The position numbers and the translations under genes were made by a program. A model generated the notes under the pieces. It had not been told where the DNA came from, did not search any database, and saw only the letters and a list, made by a program, of their open reading frames with translations. Of a DNA stretch of 22,309 nucleotides, positions 16,177 to 21,662 are shown piece after piece; the stretch's first letter is position 1; each line of letters starts with the position of its first letter. Source of the stretch: a virus; the IMG/VR virus record IMGVR_UViG_3300037119_000887, positions 1 to 22,309 of that record; one strand, 5' to 3'.

Positions 16177-16634
16177 TCGCTCTGCTCCTTGAAGTGCTGG
16201 TAGTAGCCCAGGACCTCAGGCGGAGGTGCCGGGGGCGCAGCTGGGCCGGTCTTGATGATCGCCTCTTTGGGCGGGTACAGGTTGAGGAACTTCGCCTTGC
16301 GGTCCTGGAGCTTCCACAGGGACTCGCGGGCGGATACGCGCTCCGGTCCGGCTAGCTCGTCAACGTCCCGCTGGGCATCTACAATGTCGTCGTCGAGCTT
16401 CGACAGGATCGCCTCAAGCTCCGCGCGCTTGTCGCGGTTGATGACTTCCAGACCCTCGGTCCACAGCTTGTACACACGGGCCTTCGAGCAGCCGTGGGCC
16501 TCTGCGATCTCGATGAACTTCTTGCCGGCCTCATATGCCTGTACGACGCGGTGGGCCTCTTCACGTCGAGCTGCCCTTGCCGCGCCGCACAGGTCTGGGT
16601 TGGTGGACTTGGGGTCCTCACACGTGCTACACAT
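16173..16634 (-). CDS. Second terminase small subunit-like protein (set 2)
   Basis: A 153-residue protein directly upstream of and overlapping the second TerL. It has a clear helix-turn-helix (about residues 37-57, KFIEIAEAHGCSKARVYKLW), the DNA-binding head usual in small terminases, and then a long helical region with heptad-like charge pattern (about 62-115, ELEAILSKLDDDIVDAQRDVDEL and on), suited to ring assembly. The end is Pro-rich (PAAPPAPPPEVLG). The N-terminus has CSTC and another Cys at about 16, possibly a metal site. AAAGGGG lies before ATG 16634. A plain HTH regulator is an alternative, but coupling to TerL favours a terminase role. Confidence 0.75.
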   Translation of the reverse strand: MCSTCEDPKSTNPDLCGAARAARREEAHRVVQAYEAGKKFIEIAEAHGCSKARVYKLWTEGLEVINRDKRAELEAILSKLDDDIVDAQRDVDELAGPERVSARESLWKLQDRKAKFLNLYPPKEAIIKTGPAAPPAPPPEVLGYYQHFKEQSE

Positions 16635-16649
16635 AAGGACCCCTTTCTG

Positions 16650-16856
16650 CTAGCTGTCGCGGTCGAGTTCGTCCAGCCGCCCGCCCCGGTTGGCGGCCTG
16701 CTCCAGCTCCTTGGCGAAGACGCGGATGCGGCGGATGCGGGGCTTGCTGCGCTGGGTTGTGCCGGACTCGGCCGCCTCCTTCTCGACGTTGGTCGCGTGG
16801 AGCCGCAGCTCCTCGGCGATCTCGACCTGGGCCAGGGGGTCACGTAGGTACTTCAT
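16650..16856 (-). CDS. Hypothetical protein upstream of second terminase
   Basis: A 68-residue helical, highly charged protein with a basic patch in the middle (QRSKPRIRRIRVF, about 35-47). Its start at 16856 overlaps the preceding stop (ATGA), and its stop lies 15 bases before the set 2 small subunit start. No membrane segment or known domain. The basic helix suggests nucleic-acid contact, but this is a guess. Confidence 0.55.
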   Translation of the reverse strand: MKYLRDPLAQVEIAEELRLHATNVEKEAAESGTTQRSKPRIRRIRVFAKELEQAANRGGRLDELDRDS

Positions 16857-16969
16857 CGGTTCTCATTCTCCTTCTTGGCTTCCTCGTGAGCGTTGTCACG
16901 GTGGCGCTGCTCGAACTCGGCTTGGGTCATGTCCTTGATGGGCTTGTCGCCCCAGGGGTTGGCGCTCAT
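16853..16969 (-). CDS. 38-residue hypothetical protein
   Basis: ATG 16969 begins MSANPWGDKPIKDMTQAEFE and continues as a charged helix. GAAGAGG precedes it on the minus strand, and the start overlaps the preceding stop (ATGA). A longer in-frame start upstream (17065) has no support. Small acidic/basic helix, no family. Coupled translation with both neighbours is the main evidence. Confidence 0.5.
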   Translation of the reverse strand: MSANPWGDKPIKDMTQAEFEQRHRDNAHEEAKKENENR

Positions 16970-17043
16970 CGGGGCCTCTTCTCGTAGGTCTTCTTCATGG
17001 CTTCCTCGACTTGCTTGCGCAGATCCTCCGCGCTGTCGCTCAC
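16966..17043 (-). CDS. 25-residue hypothetical peptide
   Basis: A frame from GTG 17043 to TGA 16966, encoding MSDSAEDLRKQVEEAMKKTY and five more residues, a single charged helix. It overlaps the previous gene as GTGA and the next as ATGA, which is why it is listed despite its size. GGAG lies about ten bases upstream. Function unknown. Confidence 0.4.
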   Translation of the reverse strand: MSDSAEDLRKQVEEAMKKTYEKRPR

Positions 17044-17180
17044 CGGCCGACTCCGTTCCTGTCATACTGGTCCCAGCGCCACTTCTGTTCGAGAGCGCGT
17101 AGCTCCTCGGCCTCTTCCACAGTCAGCGGGCCGTCGATGTTGGTGATCTCTTCCATCCGCTCGCGCTCCTCGTCCGTCAT
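17040..17180 (-). CDS. 46-residue acidic hypothetical protein
   Basis: A frame from ATG 17180 to TGA 17040, encoding a strongly acidic, helical protein (MTDEERERMEEITNIDGP and on, with WRWDQYD near the end). It overlaps the preceding Cys-rich gene as ATGA and the next as GTGA. No domain is recognised. Acidic mini-proteins in phages are sometimes DNA mimics, but nothing here shows that. Confidence 0.45.
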   Translation of the reverse strand: MTDEERERMEEITNIDGPLTVEEAEELRALEQKWRWDQYDRNGVGR

Positions 17181-17284
17181 TGCGAGTTCCCGCAACACGG
17201 GTTCGAGCACGAGCCGTTCAGGATGGCCGAGCCACAGGAGCAGAAGTCCTCGGGAACAAGGTCGGTCGTCCCATCCCAGCGCAT
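17177..17284 (-). CDS. 35-residue Cys-rich mini zinc-ribbon protein
   Basis: A frame from ATG 17284 to TGA 17177. The sequence has five cysteines in C-S-C-G-S ... C-S-N-P-C-C-G-N (about residues 15-32), which resembles a rubredoxin/zinc-ribbon knuckle pair and probably binds one zinc. It starts in a TGATG overlap with the membrane protein gene and overlaps the next as ATGA. Such mini zinc ribbons are common, unnamed accessory proteins in actinophages. Function unknown. Confidence 0.5.
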   Translation of the reverse strand: MRWDGTTDLVPEDFCSCGSAILNGSCSNPCCGNSQ

Positions 17285-17454
17285 CAGGCGGCCTTCTGGT
17301 ACAGGCGCTTGTTGGCGCGGATGGCGGGGGAAAGTTCGGCGATCGTGGCGCGGCGCGCTCGGCGCCAGGTGATCTCGGTCTTCAGCCGCACGCAGCCGAT
17401 CAGGCTAACGGCGATGACGGCGAAGAGCAGGATCTGGATCACGGTCTCAAGCAC
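17284..17454 (-). CDS. Small membrane protein opening the terminase 2 operon
   Basis: A 56-residue protein from GTG 17454 preceded by AAAGGGA on the minus strand; an in-frame ATG at 17496 would add 14 residues (MPDSPGTGTTKGPA) but has no ribosome-binding site and falls on the edge of the 21-bp element. One transmembrane helix (about residues 4-22, VIQILLFAVIAVSLIGCV) precedes a basic tail (KTEITWRRARRATIAEL...). It is the first gene of the ten-gene minus-strand operon that ends at 14262. Function unknown. Confidence 0.55.
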   Translation of the reverse strand: MLETVIQILLFAVIAVSLIGCVRLKTEITWRRARRATIAELSPAIRANKRLYQKAA

Positions 17455-17495
17455 GGCTGGTCCCTTTGTGGTTCCGGTACCGGGGGAGTCCGGCA

Positions 17496-17516
17496 CTACC
17501 TAAAGGTTACCCGATA
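17496..17516 (-). promoter_or_regulatory. 21-bp shared element, copy A
   Basis: Read on the minus strand this is TATCGGGTAACC then TTTAGGTAG. It is identical at 20 of 21 bases to 21741-21761 on the plus strand. It lies 13 bases after the stop of the HTH regulator gene and about 40 bases before the first gene of the terminase 2 operon. In both copies it points toward a packaging module. TAACCT inside it fits an actinobacterial -10 box (TAnnnT), but no convincing -35 precedes it, so promoter for a special sigma factor, or operator, are both open. Confidence 0.6.
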
Positions 17517-17529
17517 CCCTCGCCGTGCG

Positions 17530-17805
17530 CTACTCTTCCTGGTCAGCGCCTATTCCGTTCCGGAAAGCGGGCTCGAACGGCTTGCTGAAGGACCAGGGAT
17601 CCAGGAAGTCCTTGAGATGCTTTCCAGTGAGCTTCTTGAACCCCTTGATGACCTCGGGCGACGCGTGCGTGCGCTCCTGGAGCACGAACCGCAGATGCGC
17701 GTACCCGACCCCCATCGCCTTTGCGGCCATCGGAATTGTGTACCTGTGCCGCGCGAGCTCTGCGACGGCGGGCCATGGACTGTCGACATTCGGCAGCTTA
17801 GACAA
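17530..17805 (-). CDS. HTH DNA-binding regulator
   Basis: A 91-residue protein with a helix-turn-helix in the middle (about residues 24-55, TIPMAAKAMGVGYAHLRFVL and following ERTHASPEVIKGFKKL), of the Cro/XRE general kind found in phage regulators. The start is TTG 17805, preceded at eight bases by GGGGGAGG. That ribosome-binding site lies inside the 3' arm of the hairpin at 17808-17845. The gene stands between the replication genes and the terminase 2 operon, and copy A of the 21-bp element follows it. A switch regulator for late genes is a reasonable inference; its target is not shown. Confidence 0.68.
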   Translation of the reverse strand: MSKLPNVDSPWPAVAELARHRYTIPMAAKAMGVGYAHLRFVLQERTHASPEVIKGFKKLTGKHLKDFLDPWSFSKPFEPAFRNGIGADQEE

Positions 17806-17807
17806 AA

Positions 17808-17845
17808 GTAGCCTCCCCCGTTTGACTAGTTACGGGGAAGGCTAC
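17808..17845 (-). terminator. Terminator-like hairpin that contains a ribosome-binding site
   Basis: Read on the minus strand, GTAGCCTTCCCCGT (17845-17832), a 10-base loop, then ACGGGGGAGGCTAC (17821-17808), 13 of 14 matching, followed by TTTTGTC. This is a good intrinsic terminator for the gene ending at 17866. The 3' arm holds the GGGGGAGG used by the TTG start at 17805, so when this RNA is made from upstream the site is buried. It may both stop transcription and block translation of the next gene. Confidence 0.75.
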
Positions 17846-17865
17846 CTTGGGATACCGCACGAACG

Positions 17866-18186
17866 CTAGGCGCGCCGGTACCGACGCCGCCTGGCGTCTG
17901 CGGCCTGCTGCTCGGGCGTGCCGTCAATCGGGTTCCAACCCGCAGGTTGCCCGTGGCGGCCGGCAATCGCCCGGTCGAGCGCGGCCACGTAGTCCTCACG
18001 GCTGACCTCGCCGTTGATGTAACGCTCGTGGAACGGGGTCATACCGCGCCTGCGGCGACCGGACTTGTAGATCCAGTCGGGGTCGTAGTCCGGGCTCGGG
18101 CGGTAGGAGCCGGTGACGCGGTACCCGACCACCTCGCCGCGATTGTTGCGGATGGTGTCCTTGAACACGTGACCAATGGGGAGCAT
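17866..18186 (-). CDS. Hypothetical protein (106 residues)
   Basis: A basic protein with a beta-like N-terminal third (IGHVFKDTIRNNRGEVVGYR), a Tyr/Asp/Trp-rich loop (DYDPDWIY, about 33-40), a basic stretch GRRRRG and a helical second half ending RRRRYRRA. ATG 18186 is preceded by GGAAGG within a leader that recurs before other minus-strand genes. The gene is followed by the hairpin at 17808-17845. No family is recognised. The basic ends suggest nucleic-acid binding but nothing specific is seen. Confidence 0.62.
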   Translation of the reverse strand: MLPIGHVFKDTIRNNRGEVVGYRVTGSYRPSPDYDPDWIYKSGRRRRGMTPFHERYINGEVSREDYVAALDRAIAGRHGQPAGWNPIDGTPEQQAADARRRRYRRA

Positions 18187-18189
18187 TGG

Positions 18190-18210
18190 AATTGCCTTCC
18201 ATGGGGAGCG
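18190..18210 (-). repeat. Leader repeat, copy 1
   Basis: On the plus strand AATTGCCTT (18190-18198) then TGGGGAGCG (18202-18210); on the coding minus strand CGCTCCCCA, a short gap, then AAGGCAATT just before ATG 18186. The same two blocks occur at 21050-21077 before the primase-helicase gene and at 21125-21146. AAGG serves as part of the ribosome-binding site in copies 1 and 2. Confidence 0.6.
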
Positions 18211-18219
18211 GAATCAAAC

Positions 18220-18270
18220 GGTCCGGGGAGCGGGGAACCAGTCCACTCACCCGGACCATCTGGGCGAGTG
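18220..18270 (-). promoter_or_regulatory. Two mutually exclusive RNA hairpins (possible attenuator)
   Basis: On the minus strand, CACTCGCCC (18270-18262) can pair with GGGTGAGTG (18252-18244) as a 9-bp stem with one G-U pair. The alternative is GGTCCGGG (18257-18250) with CCCGGACC (18227-18220), an 8-bp stem followed by GTTTGATT. The second stem uses bases that belong to the loop and arm of the first, so both cannot form together. The region lies in the 115-base gap between the genes ending at 18302 and starting at 18186. Arrangement resembles an antiterminator/terminator pair. Confidence 0.42.
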
Positions 18271-18301
18271 AGATGGGGGAATACCACCCGCTAGTTCTAG
18301 T

Positions 18302-18718
18302 TTACCTTGCCCGTGAGACCAGTCTCTCCACACGACGAGTCTTGCGGAACTTGAGGATTGTGGTCTCGCCAACGCGGATCTCCCAACGCCGCCACATCCT
18401 ACCGCTGCCGTGGTCCACACCGAGGCACGAGCACTCGCAGTCTTCGCCAACAGCCTCTCGGCACCGCGTGTCGCACTGTGCCACCACAGAGTAGTCGCTG
18501 TACAGCGTGACGTCTCGGTACATAGCCACAAGACCATCAAGCAGCACCTTGGAATGGTTCCGGCTGACTTTCCAGTAGCCGTCCTCATATGCGATGCGAA
18601 CGCGCTTGGGGAGCATCCGCTTCAGGGTGCGCTCGGTCATCTTGTTGTTGGGCAGGTGGAAATGGATTCGTGGGTCTGAGTTTGAGGGTCGGGGAACCCA
18701 CACTTTGACGAGTGACAT
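18302..18718 (-). CDS. Hypothetical Cys-rich protein (138 residues)
   Basis: A basic protein starting at ATG 18718 with AAGGAAG upstream. The N-terminal half is beta-like (VKVWVPRPSNSDPRIHFHLP; RVRIAYEDGYWKVS). A cysteine cluster lies at about residues 82-98 (C-D-T-R-C, then C-E-C-S-C), which could bind zinc, and the C-terminus is basic (WRRWEIRVGETTILKFRKTRR). It follows the primase-helicase gene by about 40 bases. I do not recognise a family. Likely a nucleic-acid-related accessory protein by charge and context (inference). Confidence 0.62.
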   Translation of the reverse strand: MSLVKVWVPRPSNSDPRIHFHLPNNKMTERTLKRMLPKRVRIAYEDGYWKVSRNHSKVLLDGLVAMYRDVTLYSDYSVVAQCDTRCREAVGEDCECSCLGVDHGSGRMWRRWEIRVGETTILKFRKTRRVERLVSRAR

Positions 18719-18757
18719 CAGTCTTCCTTGCGCTGGGGAGCGTTTTGTACTTCGGTC

Positions 18758-21046
18758 TTACTTAGCTGCGGCCTTCCGGCGCCTACGCGGAGCAGGCTTC
18801 TCCTCCTCCTTCTGCGGCTCGGGCCATCCGCGCTGCTCGGTAACGGGGCTGACATCGCCGAGCGAGTGGAGTTTGGAGTTGCCGACCTGCTCGACCTTGA
18901 TCCAACCCTTCTTGACGGCCGTGGCGATCCCGTCCCGGTACACACCGGAGGAGTTTCCGCTTGCCGAGCCACCGGCCAACTGGATCAGGGCCGTCTGGTT
19001 CAGGGGCTTGGCGTCCGGCTCTTCCTGGCTGCGCTTGAACAGAGCGCTCCAGACCTTGTTGGCCATACCATTGGCCTTGTTCTCAGAGTAGCTGCCACCG
19101 TTCAGGTCCACGAACAGTTCCATCGTGGCGGGGTCTCGGTCAATGGTCAGCTCTTGGAGCAGCTCGATGTCACGGCCGAGAGCGCGAAGGTAGCGCTTAG
19201 ACCCTGTAGGCGTCTTGCCGTGCTCGCCATCGTGCCAGTAGTCGATCAGGACATCGGGGTTGCCCATCATCGCACTAGCACCGCGAGCGCGGCCGCCAGC
19301 CTCGTGTCCTGTGTGGTGCACCAGGATGACCACGTCGACCTCGGCGCGAGCCGTGACGTCTTCCAGAGCGCGCCACCAGGTGTTGTACTCGGTGTTCGAG
19401 TTCTCCTCGCCGTGGTAGAGCTTCGACAGCGGGTCAATGATCCAGACCTTGATCTCATTCTCAATGAGCCAGTTCACCGTCCAGTCTGCGACCACCTGGT
19501 CCTCGATGTTCATACCAGTACCGCGCAGGTGGAGCGGGTGGACCCGGTGCAGCTCCTCCTCGGGAATGTCGATGTCCTTGTACCAGCCGTTCAGGGTTGC
19601 CTCGGCCACCTCCATGTTCCAGATGGCCACACCGCCCTTGGGGAAGTTCACATCGAAGTGCCGGAGGAACGGCGTGTTGGAGACTAGCGCCTTGACCAGG
19701 TTCACCATCAGCGTCGTCTTGCCGGCCTTGTACTGCGCGGTGAACTGCGCAATCCCGGTCTCGGGGATCAACCCAGCCACAAGGTGCCCGATGGTCGGTA
19801 CAGGGTCATCAAGCTGCTCAGCGAGCGAGCCGCGCGCTTCGGGCGGCGTCCACCCCTCGGTCGCAATCTGGAGGTTTGCCAGGCGGTCGGCCTTCTTGTT
19901 GATGCGCTTCTCGGCTGCCTTCTCCGCAACCATAGTCGCCTCTGCCAGCGCGCGGTCTTCGGCGTTGGGGTCCTTGATCCCCATTTGTGCGAAGTCGCCG
20001 TTGGCCCACATTTCGGCGATCAACTCACACTGGCAAGGGGTGTATGGTGCACCCTCCTCCAACATTTCCGCAGCAACCAAGTTGACGGCGCCTTTGAGCA
20101 TCCGTTCCAGGTCGCCGTTAATCTCCTGCCCGGGGCGCTTGTGCCGGGTCTTGTGGGCAATGTACAAGCCCTTCAGCCCGTCGAGCGCGAGGTCAATGCC
20201 GCCGTGCCCGCCTTTGACCAGGTTCACAATGCGCAGGATCTCGGTCCGCGCCTCGTCATACAGCCCGGCAATCTGCGACTGCGCGAACGCGTCAACAGCA
20301 GAGTCATACTTGTTCTTGGTGATGGCACACATGTTGTTGGAGCCACGGTGCTTATCAAGCCAAGCCCAAGCCTCCTCGTCCCTAAGGTCGAGCGCCTTAA
20401 CGGTGCTCTCGCCAACGGGCTTGTCCTTCAGGTACTCCGCCCACGCAACCGGCAGCGTCGCGGCCTGGGAGGGCTCAGGGAACCAAACGTCGTCCTCGGC
20501 AACCTCCTCCGTCGAGTCGGCCGCCTGGTACCACTGGTAGACCTTCTTGGTCTTGACGTGCGTGGATGGGTAGACGTTGGCGTGCCTGTGGTGCTCCTGG
20601 ATGATCTCGATGCCGCCGTCATTGCCCTTGGGCTTGTCGTGCATCTTGTAATCGCGGTACTCCTCGGGCAGCCAGAAGTACATGATCCGCGAGTCGCCGG
20701 GCTTCTTGCCATCGCCGCGCGAGGTAGAGCAGAACGTCGGCGGCAGCTTGCCAAGGCTCTTCTCCAGCGCAGCAAGACTCTTGGCGCCGGGCTTTCCATC
20801 GTATGCGTCAATGTCAAGCGCAATCATGCCATGCGGCATCCGCAGCCCGATATTGAACTTGCCGAACTCCTTCTCCATTAGCGCAACGTCAACCCGCGTG
20901 GGGTGCGGAGCATTGTTGCCGGTGAATCCGGCCTTTGCGGGTGCGCCGTGCTTGGTTCGGGAGATCGGGATAGGCGACCAGCCAAACGACTGGTATGTTC
21001 CTGCTGCTGCCCAGTATGGCGCCCTGAGTTGAGCTTCTGTCGTCAT
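18758..21046 (-). CDS. Primase-polymerase / replicative helicase
   Basis: A 762-residue replication protein. The N-terminal ~180 residues form a bifunctional primase/polymerase domain: D78 and D80 in IALDIDAYDG, a STSRGDG segment (108-113) and GGIEIIQ...YPSTH (144-163) match the catalytic triad region. The C-terminal half is a RecA/AAA-type ATPase of the RepA/AAA_25 kind: Walker A AQYKAGKTTL (437-446), Walker B VWIIDPLS (534-541), sensor VVILVHHTGH (572-581). A winged-helix-like end follows (about 660-730) and a basic tail. I chose ATG 21046 with AAAGG eight bases upstream, not the ATG at 21067. It would unwind and prime the element's own DNA. Confidence 0.9.
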   Translation of the reverse strand: MTTEAQLRAPYWAAAGTYQSFGWSPIPISRTKHGAPAKAGFTGNNAPHPTRVDVALMEKEFGKFNIGLRMPHGMIALDIDAYDGKPGAKSLAALEKSLGKLPPTFCSTSRGDGKKPGDSRIMYFWLPEEYRDYKMHDKPKGNDGGIEIIQEHHRHANVYPSTHVKTKKVYQWYQAADSTEEVAEDDVWFPEPSQAATLPVAWAEYLKDKPVGESTVKALDLRDEEAWAWLDKHRGSNNMCAITKNKYDSAVDAFAQSQIAGLYDEARTEILRIVNLVKGGHGGIDLALDGLKGLYIAHKTRHKRPGQEINGDLERMLKGAVNLVAAEMLEEGAPYTPCQCELIAEMWANGDFAQMGIKDPNAEDRALAEATMVAEKAAEKRINKKADRLANLQIATEGWTPPEARGSLAEQLDDPVPTIGHLVAGLIPETGIAQFTAQYKAGKTTLMVNLVKALVSNTPFLRHFDVNFPKGGVAIWNMEVAEATLNGWYKDIDIPEEELHRVHPLHLRGTGMNIEDQVVADWTVNWLIENEIKVWIIDPLSKLYHGEENSNTEYNTWWRALEDVTARAEVDVVILVHHTGHEAGGRARGASAMMGNPDVLIDYWHDGEHGKTPTGSKRYLRALGRDIELLQELTIDRDPATMELFVDLNGGSYSENKANGMANKVWSALFKRSQEEPDAKPLNQTALIQLAGGSASGNSSGVYRDGIATAVKKGWIKVEQVGNSKLHSLGDVSPVTEQRGWPEPQKEEEKPAPRRRRKAAAK

Positions 21047-21049
21047 TTC

Positions 21050-21077
21050 AATTGCCTTTCGCAACAATGGGGGAGCG
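21050..21077 (-). repeat. Leader repeat, copy 2
   Basis: AATTGCCTTT (21050-21059) and TGGGGGAGCG (21068-21077) on the plus strand, the same blocks as copy 1 with a longer spacer. It immediately precedes the primase-helicase start and supplies its ribosome-binding site on the minus strand. Confidence 0.58.
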
Positions 21078-21124
21078 AACCGCGAAGGCGGGTTTACTAC
21101 CGTAGCCCTACCGGGGTAAACTCA

Positions 21125-21146
21125 AATTGCCTTCTTTGGGGAAGCG
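21125..21146 (-). repeat. Leader repeat, copy 3 (no gene attached)
   Basis: AATTGCCTT (21125-21133) and TGGGGAAGCG (21137-21146) on the plus strand. On the minus strand it reads into TTG-AGT-TTA-CCC-CGG-TAG, a possible five-codon leader frame, with no longer gene. It sits upstream of the primase-helicase leader. It could be a remnant leader, an operator, or a leader-peptide start. Confidence 0.45.
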
Positions 21147-21155
21147 CACCTGGCG

Positions 21156-21191
21156 GCCCGTCCTGACTTTTGCCAGAGAGTCGGGGCGGGC
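21156..21191 (-). terminator. Hairpin after the HTH gene
   Basis: GCCCGTCCTGACT (21156-21168) pairs with AGTCGGGGCGGGC (21179-21191) over 13 positions, two of them G-U in one strand orientation, with a 10-base loop. It follows the stop of the minus-strand HTH gene at 21203. There is no good T-run on the minus strand, so termination is likely but not certain. Confidence 0.6.
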
Positions 21192-21202
21192 TTCCTTCAT
21201 CT

Positions 21203-21403
21203 TCACGCCTCTTCGCTTTCGACCAGCTCCACCCAGTCCCGGACGTCAGCCTCGCGGAACCAGCGCTTGCCGTTTTTGGCGCCGGTCAGACGGGCGCTCC
21301 TTAGGACTCCACGAGCGGCGGCCGTTCGGACTACACGAACTGGGTAGCCTGTGTAGGCGGCTACACCCTGGGCGTCCATACGGTCGGTCTTGATGTCAGG
21401 CAT
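21203..21403 (-). CDS. Excisionase-like / MerR-type HTH protein
   Basis: A 66-residue DNA-binding protein with the winged-HTH look of the excisionase family: 'RMDAQGVAAYTGYPVRVVRTAAARG' (helix-turn-helix, about 8-32) then 'GKRWFREADVRDWVE' (about 45-60), the usual 'R-x-F-x-x-x-D-V-x-x-W' end. I chose ATG 21403, with GGAGG seven bases upstream, over 21439. No integrase exists in the window, so a recombination role is unlikely unless supplied by another element. It borders the repeat cluster at 21498-21662 and could bind it to control replication (inference). Confidence 0.72.
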   Translation of the reverse strand: MPDIKTDRMDAQGVAAYTGYPVRVVRTAAARGVLRSARLTGAKNGKRWFREADVRDWVELVESEEA

Positions 21404-21441
21404 CGGGTCCTCCACAGTTGAGCTTCTCGGCGTTCTCATCT

Positions 21442-21471
21442 ATCTTAGCGTTCTGAACCGTCTATGCCTAA
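21442..21471 (-). promoter_or_regulatory. Candidate promoter of the HTH gene
   Basis: On the minus strand TTAGGC (21471-21466), 18 bases, then TAAGAT (21447-21442), about 40 bases before the ATG at 21403. The -10 box is good for an actinobacterial vegetative promoter and the -35 box is weak. It would start the leftward replication genes next to the candidate origin. Confidence 0.32.
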
Positions 21472-21497
21472 CGCCCTGGTCGGAGGCTTGAGGCTTG

Positions 21498-21662
21498 CTT
21501 CCCTAGGCATGGGAAGTAAGGGGGCCCGGGAAGGATCTTCAACGGTCTGTTGGGGGTACCGGTCGGAAGTGGTCTGACCAGGCTTACTTCCTTGCTTCCC
21601 TTTGCTTCCTTCCACTTCCCGGAAGTCCAGCCCCCGTTGCTACTTCCCTCTTATAGGAAGTA
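21498..21662. repeat. ACTTCC/GGAAGT repeat cluster, candidate replication origin
   Basis: About ten copies of CTTCC/GGAAG lie in 165 gene-free bases: CTTCCC 21498, GGGAAG 21511, GGAAGT 21565, ACTTCC 21586, CTTCCC 21595, CTTCC 21605, ACTTCC 21614, GGAAGT 21621, ACTTCC 21642, GGAAGT 21656. Several form palindromes: ACTTCC-C-GGAAGT at 21614-21626 and an inverted pair at 21498-21516. A separate palindrome TGGTCTGACCA is at 21570-21580. The cluster faces the HTH and primase-helicase genes. Iterated inverted sites in a small genome's largest gap suggest an origin or a multi-site operator. Confidence 0.6.

Noticed and set aside
17284-17496. Longer 70-residue form of the membrane protein starting at 17496
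   Set aside because: There is no ribosome-binding site before 17496 and the start touches the 21-bp element; GTG 17454 has AAAGGGA at good spacing.
19437-20881. Two plus-strand frames of about 365 residues opposite the primase-helicase gene
   Set aside because: They overlap a gene with intact prim-pol and Walker motifs on the other strand, and have no recognisable motif of their own.
21498-21662. The CTTCC repeats as a CRISPR array
   Set aside because: The motif is only 5-6 bases, occurs in both orientations, and the spacing is irregular.
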